Of a stretch of 64,000 bases of DNA, positions 7,241 to 15,625 are shown in pieces. The DNA is taken from positions 1 through 64,000 of the forward strand of contig DASQMC010000016.1 of the NCBI GenBank assembly GCA_035645695.1, written 5' to 3'. A program made the translations under genes and the position numbers. A model generated the notes under the pieces. The model was not told where the DNA came from. It ran no database searches and saw nothing but the letters and a program-made list of their open reading frames with translations. The stretch comes from JAIVJZ01 sp035645695 (GTDB lineage Bacteria > Acidobacteriota > Blastocatellia > Pyrinomonadales > Pyrinomonadaceae). Numbering within the stretch: position 1 is the first letter of the stretch; each line of letters starts with the position of its first letter.

Positions 7241-8101
7241 CTACCAATCGCCGCCCGAGCCGCCGCCGCCAAAACTTCCGCCGCCGCCGAAGCCCCCGAA
7301 GCCGCCACCGCCGCCGCCGCCACCGCCTCCGCCGAAACTTCCGCCGCCCCAGCCGCTCGAACCGCGACCGCTGCCGCTACTGAGAAGCGAGTTGAGCAAC
7401 AACATGCTCAGGCATCCGCTCCCGCCGCCACCGCCGCGCCCGCGACTCGACAGGAAAAAAATAATCACGACGAGGATGATTAACCCGAGGCAGCAGGGCG
7501 ACAAACCACCTCTACTGCTCGTCCGGCGCGTCTGCGAGGCGGCCGGGCGATAAGCGCTGCTTTGATCGATGCCTTCCAGACTAAAGCCGCGTTTCTCCGC
7601 GAGCGTCGCCACGTATGTCTCGGTCGCATCGCTGATGCCGCGCGAATAGTCGCCCGCCTTGAAGGGCGGCACGAGGCGCGCGCGTTGAATCTGGCCGGAG
7701 AGACTGTCCGTGATGTCGCCTTCGAGATGCCGGCTGATGTGCGTGAAATATCTCCGGTCGTTGATCGCCACGAGCATCAACAATCCCTTGCTTTCATCCT
7801 CTTTCGGGCCGATGCCCCAGCCGCGCGCCACGGCCAGCGAATAGTCGAAGATGTCCTGCTCGCCCGTCGTCGGCACGGTCACGACCGCAAACTCTATGTC
7901 GGCCACGGTCTTCAGGTTCGTCAGAATAGTTTCCAGACGCTCCTCGGTCGCCGCGTCGATGACATTGGCGAAATCGTTGACGTAACCGGTCGGCTTAGGG
8001 AGCGGCGAGGTGGCCGTCTGGGCGCGCGTCGCGTCAACGCCGCTTGATAGGCAGAGGAGCGCGAAAACTACTAAAGCGGGAAATGTTCGTCGGGTTCGCA
8101 T
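7241..8101 (-). CDS. TPM-domain protein (YgcG family) with Gly-rich tail
   Basis: 286 residues. A signal peptide (MRTRRTFPALVVFALLCL...) is followed by the TPM domain (GYVNDFANVIDAATEERLE; IEFAVVTVPTTG; SLAVARGWGIG; GLLMLVAINDRRYFTHIS). A C-terminal membrane helix (LGLIILVVIIFFL) is followed by about 60 residues of almost pure Gly/Ser ending GGDW. TPM proteins are envelope proteins, with phosphatase activity reported for plant homologues. The ATG at 8099 was chosen to begin the signal peptide. Confidence 0.9.
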   Translation of the reverse strand: MRTRRTFPALVVFALLCLSSGVDATRAQTATSPLPKPTGYVNDFANVIDAATEERLETILTNLKTVADIEFAVVTVPTTGEQDIFDYSLAVARGWGIGPKEDESKGLLMLVAINDRRYFTHISRHLEGDITDSLSGQIQRARLVPPFKAGDYSRGISDATETYVATLAEKRGFSLEGIDQSSAYRPAASQTRRTSSRGGLSPCCLGLIILVVIIFFLSSRGRGGGGGSGCLSMLLLNSLLSSGSGRGSSGWGGGSFGGGGGGGGGGGFGGFGGGGSFGGGGSGGDW

Positions 8102-8256
8102 GGGATAAACTGATAATACAAGGCGCAGGGCAAAAGGTAAAAGCCTAAAATGAATGTAATGAATGTGGCGCGCATCCGCCAAAACCGTAACGCGCCGTTC
8201 GCGGCCTGCGCGGCCACCAGCGCGACTGACTTTAGTTCCCGCCCTTACGCTTCCCG

Positions 8257-9042
8257 TCAGCTTTCCAACAGCCTGTGCAAAAGGTAAAAGAGGGCGACGC
8301 CCGCGAACACCACAATCGAGACGAGCGGATTCTTACGCTCCATGTGATTGACCTCCGGAATGAGATCGCTCGCCGCGACATAGAGCGTCACGCCCGCCGA
8401 AAAGGGGAGAGCGTACATAACCGCAGCGCTGACGCGCGCTTGCAGCAATGCCACGCAGAGCACGCCGCCGAGCGTGGCCGCCCCGATAACGAGCGTCGCG
8501 TAGAGCGCGCGGCGCGGCGAACGACCCGACGCCAGCATGATCGAGGCGGCGGTAAACCCTTCGGGGACTTTGTGCAGCAGGACGGCCACGAAGACGAGCA
8601 GCCCGGCCTTGTAGTTCACCAGAAAAGCCGCGGCCACGGAAACGCCGTCGAAGAACGTATGTATGGAGAGTCCCGCGATGGCCGTGTAGGCGGCTTTCGG
8701 TTGGAGCATCGCCTCCGTGTGCGTCTCCTCCCCGAAGTGAAAATGGGGCGCGATAGTGTGTTCAAAGAGATGGATCAGTAGATAGCCGAGCAGCAAAAGC
8801 GTCATCGCCCCCACCACGGACTCGCTGATGTCGGCCTCGCCCTCGCCCCACAGGCGCACCGTTTCGGGCAAAATCTCAAGGAAAATCGCTGACAGCATGA
8901 ACCCCGCGCCGAGCGCGATGAGATAACGCAGGACGTGCGCGTCGCGCAGGGTCGTGCGCGGCCGGGTGAGCAGGAGGCCGCCGAGAACGTTGGCGAGCGC
9001 CACGAGCGCGCCGAAAAAGAGAAGTCCACCGAAGCCAATCAT
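8257..9042 (-). CDS. ZIP family divalent metal transporter
   Basis: 261 residues with about eight membrane helices. Metal-binding helices IV and V are recognisable as SIHTFFDGVS and LHKVPEGFT, the ZIP signature (HxxxDG and HKxPEG). A His-rich loop (HTIAPHFHFGEETH) lies before helix IV, as in zinc importers. Such proteins move Zn2+ or Fe2+ into the cytoplasm. It is transcribed divergently from the dcw cluster. No metal-sensing operator could be identified. Confidence 0.93.
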   Translation of the reverse strand: MIGFGGLLFFGALVALANVLGGLLLTRPRTTLRDAHVLRYLIALGAGFMLSAIFLEILPETVRLWGEGEADISESVVGAMTLLLLGYLLIHLFEHTIAPHFHFGEETHTEAMLQPKAAYTAIAGLSIHTFFDGVSVAAAFLVNYKAGLLVFVAVLLHKVPEGFTAASIMLASGRSPRRALYATLVIGAATLGGVLCVALLQARVSAAVMYALPFSAGVTLYVAASDLIPEVNHMERKNPLVSIVVFAGVALFYLLHRLLES

Positions 9043-9255
9043 CAGAATGAAACGTCGCGGTCAGATTATAGCTGTGGAAGTGTAATTACGGCGCGCAACT
9101 ATACAGGATGAGGCGCGAAAGTGACAGACGGGATTTTAAGCAGTTGACGCCCCCGGACACCTTTTTGACCTCCCGCTTAAGCATTCCGGGCTCCCGAAGC
9201 CTCTTAAATACACGAAATGGTGCTTAAAATTATCTACACGACAATGTTTTTGGTC

Positions 9256-9319
9256 TTGACAGTGTTCGGTAATGGAGCGTAGTATTCGCGTCGAGTGGGA
9301 AAAAGTGGCTAGAAGTGGG
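9256..9319 (+). promoter_or_regulatory. dcw promoter with three MraZ-type operator repeats
   Basis: TTGACA (9256-9261), an 18-base spacer and TAGTAT (9280-9285) make a strong promoter. Three direct repeats AGTGGG, AGTGGC, AGTGGG start at 9294, 9304 and 9314, exactly 10 bases apart, at and after the expected start of transcription. This matches the known MraZ operator (repeated TGGG boxes with a one-turn period) and predicts autorepression of the cluster. The surrounding gap 9043-9403 shows no gene. Confidence 0.85.
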
Positions 9320-9403
9320 CTCTTGAGAGCATGTTGGCGTAAACGGTTTAAGTTATACTTTAACTTTTAAGCAAGTCTCGCCCCAGCCGAACGCCGAAGC
9401 CCT

Positions 9404-9844
9404 ATGTTGAGAGGAAATTACACGGCGCGCATGGACGCCAAAGGAAGGCTCAAAGTGCCGACCACCTTCCGCCGCCACATGCAGGAAACTCACGGCGCGG
9501 AAGTCTACGTGACGAGTTTAACAGGTGAGAGCGTGCGCATCTACCCGCTCTCCGAGTGGGAAAGCATCGAACAGCGGCTCGCGCTGCTGCCCTCGATGGA
9601 CACGGCGCGGCGCAAGTTTCTGGATCGCACGAACTACTACGGGCAGCAGACGACCATCGACGGGCAGGGTCGCGTGCTGATTCATCCTTTGCTCAGAAAA
9701 AGCGCGGCCGTGATGGGCGAGGTGGCCGTGCTCGGCTATTTGAATTATCTGGAGGTCTGGGAATTGGAACGATTCCAGCAACGCCTGCTCTCAGACCCCT
9801 ATACGGAAGAGGACGAGGCCGCCATCGCGCGGCTCGGAATATGA
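9404..9844 (+). CDS. mraZ: Transcriptional regulator MraZ
   Basis: 146 residues with two AbrB/SpoVT-like halves: MLRGNYTARMDAKGRLKVP at the start and the second copy ...TTIDGQGRVLIHPLLRKSA near residue 85. MraZ forms ring oligomers that bind repeated TGGG boxes upstream of its own gene and represses the dcw operon. Such boxes are seen 85-110 bases upstream. The Shine-Dalgarno sequence is weak. Confidence 0.97.
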   Translation: MLRGNYTARMDAKGRLKVPTTFRRHMQETHGAEVYVTSLTGESVRIYPLSEWESIEQRLALLPSMDTARRKFLDRTNYYGQQTTIDGQGRVLIHPLLRKSAAVMGEVAVLGYLNYLEVWELERFQQRLLSDPYTEEDEAAIARLGI

Positions 9845-9942
9845 CCGTAAACCGTGAATCGTAAATGGTAAATAGTTAAAATAAAGGCTTTAACATTTAT
9901 GATTGATCACTGTTCACGATTTACGCTTCACGATTCACGGTT
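9844..9942. repeat. Heptad palindrome between mraZ and rsmH
   Basis: Left arm GTGAATC/GTAAATG units, right arm GATTTAC/GATTCAC. The loop contains ATAAAGGCTTTA. Confidence 0.85.
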
Positions 9943-9972
9943 TTTCAGTTCTTTGAACGACTTCACGGGGCG

Positions 9973-10962
9973 ATGGTGATGTTTGCATCTGGCGGGGGGC
10001 CGGATGCGCCCCATCGCCCCGTGTTGCTAACAGAATCGGTGCGCTATCTCGCGCCGGAGCGCGGCGGGCTGTTCGTGGACGCGACGCTTGGCCTCGGCGG
10101 CCATAGCGAAGCGTTGCTGGAAGCCTCGCCCGATGTGCGCGTCATCGGAATCGACAGAGACCCGGAGGCGTTGGAACTGGCGAGAGCGCGGCTGGCCGTG
10201 TTCGGCGAACGCTTCCACGCCGCTCACGCCAACTTCAAAGAGATCGCGGACGTGCTGGCTGACGCGTCGAAAGTCGCGGGCGCGGGGGAATTGAGCGGGG
10301 TGCTGGCCGATCTCGGCGTGTCGTCGCTACAGTTCGATGCGGCCGAGCGGGGCTTCAGTTTTCGCCACGACGCGCCGCTCGACATGCGCATGGATGCGCG
10401 GGGCGAAGAGGAGACGGCGGCCGAACTGCTCGCGCGGCTACCGGAAGAGGAGATCGCGCGCATCATCTTTGAATACGGCGAGGAGCGTAAATCTCGACGC
10501 ATCGCGCGCTGGCTCGTCGAGCGACGTGAAGAAGGGCGGCCGGTTGAGACGACCGCCGACCTGGCAGCTCTTGTCGCACGCGCCGTCGGCTACAAGCGCA
10601 CGGATCGCATCCACCCGGCGACGCGCACGTTTCAGGCGTTGCGCATCGCCGTCAACGGGGAACTCGAAGGGCTTGAAGCATTCCTGGAAGCCTCCATCGA
10701 TCTTTTACAACCGTCCGGCCGTCTGGCAATCATCAGTTTTCACTCGCTCGAAGATCGCATCGTGAAGCGCGCGCTGCGTCGTCTATCGGGACAATGTGAG
10801 TGTGATCGGCGTCTCCCCGTCTGCGCGTGCAACGCGCGCCGCGCCGTCGAGATACTGACCCGGCGACCCGTCACCCCCACTGATGCGGAACTCGTTGAAA
10901 ACCCCCGCGCGCGCAGCGCGAAACTCCGCGCCTGCCGGAAACTCGAAGCCGTCGCTACATGA
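9973..10962 (+). CDS. rsmH: 16S rRNA m4C1402 methyltransferase RsmH (MraW)
   Basis: 329 residues. SAM-dependent N4-methylation of C1402 in 16S rRNA. Motifs: HRPVLLTESVRYL near the start, the SAM-binding LFVDATLGLGGHSEALL, VIGIDRDPEAL, LADLGVSSLQFD, and the C-terminal FHSLEDRIVKRALR. A GTG/ATG choice exists: ATG at 9973 and an in-frame ATG 6 bases later. It sits in the standard dcw position between mraZ and ftsL. Confidence 0.97.
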   Translation: MVMFASGGGPDAPHRPVLLTESVRYLAPERGGLFVDATLGLGGHSEALLEASPDVRVIGIDRDPEALELARARLAVFGERFHAAHANFKEIADVLADASKVAGAGELSGVLADLGVSSLQFDAAERGFSFRHDAPLDMRMDARGEEETAAELLARLPEEEIARIIFEYGEERKSRRIARWLVERREEGRPVETTADLAALVARAVGYKRTDRIHPATRTFQALRIAVNGELEGLEAFLEASIDLLQPSGRLAIISFHSLEDRIVKRALRRLSGQCECDRRLPVCACNARRAVEILTRRPVTPTDAELVENPRARSAKLRACRKLEAVAT

Positions 10963-11054
10963 ACGCGACTTGAAAAATTACACAAGACCGTGCGCTGACG
11001 CCCGGTCATAGGGGTCTGAAACAGTCCCTATTTTGTTTGGAGACGGAAACGGCA

Positions 11055-11459
11055 ATGAGAAGATTCCCCCAACAAAATTTTAATCATGGCGTGCGGCGCG
11101 AACGCGACACCCGCGCCATCAAACGTCAACTCGTGCTGCTCGCCTGCGGGCTGGTGATGGCCGGTGGTTTTGTCGTCGCGGCCGGGCAACACTTCGCGGC
11201 GGTGCGCTACGGCTACGACGGCGAGAAATTACGCGCCGAGCGCGCGCGTCTGATGGAAGAGCAGCAACAACTGATCTTGCAGATCAACGCGGCGACCGCC
11301 CCGGCGTCGCTCGATCGGGCGGCGCGTGAGATCGGAATGCAGCCCGCGCGCCCGTCGCAGATTGACCGGGCGCGAACGAAGGCCGCGCCCGAACCTGACA
11401 CGACAAAGGCATCGACGGCCGCGCCGAAGAATTCCCGCACGCGTTCCGTGGCGCATTGA
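11055..11459 (+). CDS. ftsL: FtsL-like division protein
   Basis: 134 residues: a short basic cytoplasmic N-terminus, one membrane helix (LVLLACGLVMAGGFVVAA) and a periplasmic coiled coil (LRAERARLMEEQQQLILQIN), followed by the REIGMQPA-like motif typical of FtsL/DivIC proteins, then a Pro/Lys/Thr-rich tail. Identification rests on this architecture and on position between rsmH and ftsI. The ATG at 11055 was preferred over an upstream in-frame TTG. Confidence 0.82.
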   Translation: MRRFPQQNFNHGVRRERDTRAIKRQLVLLACGLVMAGGFVVAAGQHFAAVRYGYDGEKLRAERARLMEEQQQLILQINAATAPASLDRAAREIGMQPARPSQIDRARTKAAPEPDTTKASTAAPKNSRTRSVAH

Positions 11460-11606
11460 TCCGAGAGACGATAGTGATGGGAACGTTTCAAGTTCGCTCC
11501 CCCTCGTTAAATCCGCACGCATCGGCTTTGAGTTCTCCGGGTGAAAATTTTTGATGTCGGATTCGGACAGGCGCGCGGCGCGGATCGTTTGAGAAAATTG
11601 TCTTCC

Positions 11607-13718
11607 ATGATGCCCGAACGCTCTAACGCGAAAACGAAAAACAGACCCGACGCGTCGCGCCGTCGCGTCTCTCTCGTCGTCGCCCTGCTCGTCATCTGGA
11701 TGCTCGCCATCGGCGGCCGGCTCGTCTACCTACAGGTCGGCCAACACGAAATACTCAGCGAACGCGCGCGCCGTCAACAGCAGCACTCGGCGAAGTCGAA
11801 CGCGTTGCGCGGCCTGATTCTCGACCGCAACGGGCATGAACTCGCGCGCAGCCTCGACGTGGATTCGTTCGTCGCCGTGCCGACGGACGAAAAGTTCGAC
11901 GCGCGCGAGACGGCGAAGAAGTTCGCCGCCGTGCTCGGCCTCGACGAGTCGCCGTTGCGGGCGCGCTTGCAGGAGGCGCGGAAGTCTAAGCGCGAGTTTG
12001 TGTGGCTCGCGCGGCAGGTTGATGCGGCGGGGGCAAAGCGCCTGCACGAGTTGAAACTCGCGGGCGTGCGCGCGGTCAAAGAGCCGAAGCGGTATTACCC
12101 GAACGGCGCGCTCGCGGCGCATGTGCTCGGCTACGTCGGGACGGACGACGAGGGACTGGCCGGGATCGAGCTTTATCAAAACGCCGCCCTCGGAGGCGAG
12201 GCGGGCAAGACCGTCTTCGACAAAGACGCGCGTCAAAAAGCCTTCAACAGTTTTGAGGTCGAGGCCGAGCCGGGGCGGTCAATCGTGTTGACGATTGACC
12301 AGAACATACAGTATCAGGCCGAGCGCGCCGTGGCGGCGGCGATGGAGCAGACGCGCGCCAAGTCGGCCACCGCGCTCGTGCTCGAACCGCGCACGGGCGA
12401 AATTCTCGCACTCGTCAACGCACCGACTTTCGACCCGAACGGCGCGCGCAAGATCAGCGAAGACGTGCGCAAGAATCAGGCGTTGCAGAACATCTACGAG
12501 CCGGGTTCGACCTTCAAGATCGTCGCTTATTCCGCCGCCATCGAAGAAAAACTCGCGCGCCCGACAGACACGATTGATTGCCAGATGGGTTCGATCAATC
12601 TCTTCGGCCGCATCATCCGCGACACGCACGCTTACGGCTCTTTGACCGTGACGGAGGCGCTCGCGAAGTCGTCGAACGTCGCCGCGATCAAGTTGGGGAT
12701 GCGCTTAGGCCGTGAGCGCATGTACGACTACATGAAGCGGTTCGGCTTCGGCGAGCGGACGGGCATCGAACTCAAGGGTGAGACGCGCGGCATCGTGCGC
12801 AAGCCGGAGAACTGGCATCCGAGTTCGATGGGGTCGGTCGCTATCGGCCAGGAAGTCGGCGTGACGCCGATTCAGATGGCGGCGGCCTTCGCCACGATTG
12901 CCAACGACGGCGTGCGCGTCTCGCCCCACCTCGTCAAGGAAGTGCGCGACGCGAACGGCCAGGCGGTGCAACGCACTGTGCCCGAGACGCACCGCGTTTT
13001 GAGCGCGGAGACGGCGCGCACGCTTCGTCCCATGCTTGAGAGCGTGACCGTGAGCGGCACGGCTAAACTCGCGCAACTCGACGGTTACACGGCGGCGGGC
13101 AAGACCGGCACGGCGCAGAAGATCGACCCCGCGACGCGCGCTTACTCGAAGACGAAGTACGTCGCCTCGTTCGCGGGCTTCGCGCCGATTGATAACCCGG
13201 CGGTCGTGATCATCGTCGTGATCGACGAACCCGCCGGTTCCTACTACGGCGGCACGGTGGCCGCGCCCGTTTTCCGCGCCATCGCCGAGAGCGTGTTGCC
13301 CTACCTCGACGTTGCGCCCGACACGGAATTTAAAACCCCCGAGGGCGGCGAGGATGAACTCGCCCAGTTGATGCAGGAGACGCCGACGACCGGAGGCGCG
13401 GCCGGATCGGCGACGCATCACGCGCATGAGGACACCGCTCAGGAGCCTGCGGCGCAGTCGATGTTGCCGCAGGTGGTGGAGCGTGGGCGCGGCGCGGGGG
13501 GCGTCAGCGAAGTGATTTACGCGGCGGCGACGGAGCGTGCTTTGTTGATGCCGGACGTGCGCGGGCGCAGCGTACGCGAGGCGGCGCGCGTCTGCGCCCA
13601 ACTCGGGCTTGAACTCGAAGCCCACGGCGAAGGCCGCGCGGTCGGGCAGACTCCCGCGGCGGGCGCGCGCGTGGAGGCCGGTCAAATTGTGCGCGTCGAA
13701 TTCGGGAGGGGCGATTAA
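11607..13718 (+). CDS. ftsI: Septal peptidoglycan transpeptidase FtsI/PBP3 with a PASTA domain
   Basis: 703 residues from this start. One N-terminal membrane helix (VSLVVALLVIWMLAIGGRLVYL), a PBP dimer domain (GLILDRNGHELARSL), and a transpeptidase domain with catalytic GSTFK, SSN (AKSSNVAAIKLG) and KTGTA motifs. A C-terminal PASTA repeat (LLMPDVRGRSVREAARV to VRVEFGRGD) follows a low-complexity linker; PASTA-bearing FtsI forms are known outside Proteobacteria. An in-frame GTG at 11541 would add 22 residues; the ATG pair at 11607 gives the usual short basic N-terminus. The gene adjoins ftsL as expected. Confidence 0.95.
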   Translation: MMPERSNAKTKNRPDASRRRVSLVVALLVIWMLAIGGRLVYLQVGQHEILSERARRQQQHSAKSNALRGLILDRNGHELARSLDVDSFVAVPTDEKFDARETAKKFAAVLGLDESPLRARLQEARKSKREFVWLARQVDAAGAKRLHELKLAGVRAVKEPKRYYPNGALAAHVLGYVGTDDEGLAGIELYQNAALGGEAGKTVFDKDARQKAFNSFEVEAEPGRSIVLTIDQNIQYQAERAVAAAMEQTRAKSATALVLEPRTGEILALVNAPTFDPNGARKISEDVRKNQALQNIYEPGSTFKIVAYSAAIEEKLARPTDTIDCQMGSINLFGRIIRDTHAYGSLTVTEALAKSSNVAAIKLGMRLGRERMYDYMKRFGFGERTGIELKGETRGIVRKPENWHPSSMGSVAIGQEVGVTPIQMAAAFATIANDGVRVSPHLVKEVRDANGQAVQRTVPETHRVLSAETARTLRPMLESVTVSGTAKLAQLDGYTAAGKTGTAQKIDPATRAYSKTKYVASFAGFAPIDNPAVVIIVVIDEPAGSYYGGTVAAPVFRAIAESVLPYLDVAPDTEFKTPEGGEDELAQLMQETPTTGGAAGSATHHAHEDTAQEPAAQSMLPQVVERGRGAGGVSEVIYAAATERALLMPDVRGRSVREAARVCAQLGLELEAHGEGRAVGQTPAAGARVEAGQIVRVEFGRGD

Positions 13719-13804
13719 CGGCAAGGTAATTGCGTTCGCCGAACGTGCTCGCGGTGTCGCACACGCGCCCGCATCAACCGGAAAATCGGTAACGGAGCGA
13801 CTCG

Positions 13805-13978
13805 ATGACACTTCCCCCACAAGATAGTCAACAGTATGAACTGAGACGTAGAATCGTAGATTGCCGGGAGCGTTTGAAGCGCAAGCGCGGCGCACGAGAC
13901 ACGAGCCGTCGCGCCGCCGCCGGGGTCAAACCGCCGCCGCCGGAGATGCGGAAAAAAGAAGCGCAAAGGAAAAATTAG
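13805..13978 (+). CDS. Small basic protein between ftsI and murF (uncertain)
   Basis: 57 codons starting MTLPPQDSQQYELRRRIVDC, very rich in Arg and Lys, with a GVKPPPPE stretch. GGAG lies 8 bases before the ATG, and the stop is 5 bases from the murF GTG, so coupling is plausible. No family recognised. It could be chance, but its position in an operon and good ribosome site argue for translation. It occupies the place where murE stands in most dcw clusters. Confidence 0.4.
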   Translation: MTLPPQDSQQYELRRRIVDCRERLKRKRGARDTSRRAAAGVKPPPPEMRKKEAQRKN

Positions 13979-13982
13979 CAGC

Positions 13983-15470
13983 GTGAATATACGAACGGCG
14001 TCTCAACTGATGCGTGCCGACAAGCGGGAAGGCGCGAGCGAGACGCGAGAGTTCTTTGACAAAGAGTTGACGGGCTTTTCGATTGACTCGCGCACCGTCG
14101 CCGGGGGCGAATTGTTCTTTGCCCTCTCACCGGAAGACTACCGGCGGCACTTTTTCACCGCCACTTCCTTCGACGACGCGCACCGCTTCATCCCCTCTGC
14201 CTTCGAGCGCGGCGCGGCGGCCGTCGTCGCGCGTCGCGAACGCGTCGAGGGCGACGCGGAACTGCAAGCGTTCGGCGACCGTCTCTTATTAGTCGACGAC
14301 GTGATCGACGCCTTGCAGTCGCTCGCGCACGGCGCGCTCAAGGCCTGGGGCGGCGCGGTCGTCGCGCTCACGGGGAGCGCGGGTAAGACGACGGCGAAAG
14401 ACTTGACGGCGCACGTTCTGACCGCGACCGGCAGGCGCGTGTTGAAGACGCAGAAGAACTTCAACAACGAACTCGGCCTCGCGCTATCGATCCTCCAGAT
14501 GGAATCGGCGGGCGCGCGCCCCTCGGATTTCGACGTGGCCGTGTTGGAGATGGGGCAGTCGATGTACGGGGAGATCGGGAGGCTCGCCCGTATCGCGCCG
14601 CCCGACATCGCAGTCGAGTTGAACGTCGCGCCCGTGCATCTGGAGTTCTTCGAGTCCGTCGATCACATCGCGGCCGGGAAGGCGCAACTCGTGGAGAACC
14701 TGAAACCCGGAGGCACGGCCGTTCTCAACGCCGACGACGCGCGCGTCGCCGCGATGCGCGGCAAGCACGACGGTCGCACGCTCACCTTCGGGCTTGAAAA
14801 CCCGGCGGACGTTTCGGCCACCGAAATCGAGAGCGCGCGCTTCGGCCTCAGTCGCTTTCGCCTGCGGACGCCGCTCGGCGAAGCCGTCGCGCAGTTAAGT
14901 CTGCCCGGCCGCCACAATCTATTGAACGCGCTGGCGGCGGCGGCGGTTGCCACCTGTTTCGGCGTCGCGCCGGAAGAGATCGCACGCGCTCTGGCTTCAG
15001 CGACGGCTTCGGAGATGCGCGGCAGGGTGATCGAATTCGCCGGGGGGTTCAGCGTGATCGACGATTCTTACAACTCGAACCCGCGCTCGCTTATAAGCAT
15101 GGCGCGTTCGGTGGCGGAGGCAAAGGGCGAAGGGCGCGCGGCGCGGCGCGCGTTCGTCGTCGCGGGTGAGATGCTGGAGTTGGGCGAGACGGGCGCGGAG
15201 TTGCACGCGCAGGCGGGGCGCGAGATCGCGCAGATGGGAATTGACGTGTTGTGGGGCGTGCGCGGGCTGGCGACGGAACTCGTCGCGGGCGCGCGCGAGG
15301 CGGGGATGGCGGCGGCAAGGTTTTTTGCGACGACGGACGAGGCCGCCGCCGCTTTACTCGACGAGGTGCGGACGGGCGACCTGCTGCTGGTGAAGGGGTC
15401 GCGCGGCGTGCATACGGAGCGGATCATCGAAGCACTGCGCGGGCGATATGAGGGAAACGATGAAGGATGA
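13983..15470 (+). CDS. murF: UDP-MurNAc-tripeptide:D-Ala-D-Ala ligase MurF
   Basis: 495 residues. Adds the D-Ala-D-Ala dipeptide to the peptidoglycan precursor. N-terminal domain motif FSIDSRTVAGGELFFAL, ATP loop LTGSAGKTTAKD near residue 130, KNFNNELGLALS, then NVAPVHLEFF, and the C-terminal DSYNSNPRSL. The GTG start has AAAGGA upstream. The stop codon and the end of the message lie in the left arm of a large nested palindrome. murE, normally directly upstream, is missing from the cluster. Confidence 0.96.
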   Translation: MNIRTASQLMRADKREGASETREFFDKELTGFSIDSRTVAGGELFFALSPEDYRRHFFTATSFDDAHRFIPSAFERGAAAVVARRERVEGDAELQAFGDRLLLVDDVIDALQSLAHGALKAWGGAVVALTGSAGKTTAKDLTAHVLTATGRRVLKTQKNFNNELGLALSILQMESAGARPSDFDVAVLEMGQSMYGEIGRLARIAPPDIAVELNVAPVHLEFFESVDHIAAGKAQLVENLKPGGTAVLNADDARVAAMRGKHDGRTLTFGLENPADVSATEIESARFGLSRFRLRTPLGEAVAQLSLPGRHNLLNALAAAAVATCFGVAPEEIARALASATASEMRGRVIEFAGGFSVIDDSYNSNPRSLISMARSVAEAKGEGRAARRAFVVAGEMLELGETGAELHAQAGREIAQMGIDVLWGVRGLATELVAGAREAGMAAARFFATTDEAAAALLDEVRTGDLLLVKGSRGVHTERIIEALRGRYEGNDEG

Positions 15471-15618
15471 ACGCGGAACGATGAACTAAAGCGATTGATT
15501 CATTGATTCATCGGTTCATTGGTTCATTGAAGAAATCAAATATTGAACCAATGAATCAATGAATCAATGAATCAATCGCTTTCAATTCCTCATTCATCGT
15601 TCCGCGTTCATCGTTTAA
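15455..15618. repeat. Nested double palindrome between murF and mraY
   Basis: Outer arms are GAACGATG-type heptads (15455-15488 and 15592-15618). The inner arms are TGAATCAA-type octamers with many copies (15493-15585). The loop-proximal sequence carries TAAAGCGATTG and CAATCGCTTT. Two repeat classes are stacked in one hairpin. Confidence 0.9.
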
Positions 15619-15625
15619 TTACCGG

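Noticed and set aside
7236..7553. Proline-rich open frame on the + strand
   Set aside because: It is the complement of the Gly-rich tail of the TPM protein.
12705..13895. Long antisense open frame (396 codons) opposite ftsI
   Set aside because: It is a shadow of a GC-rich coding gene, has no ribosome site and no recognisable domain; ftsI on the other strand has all catalytic motifs.
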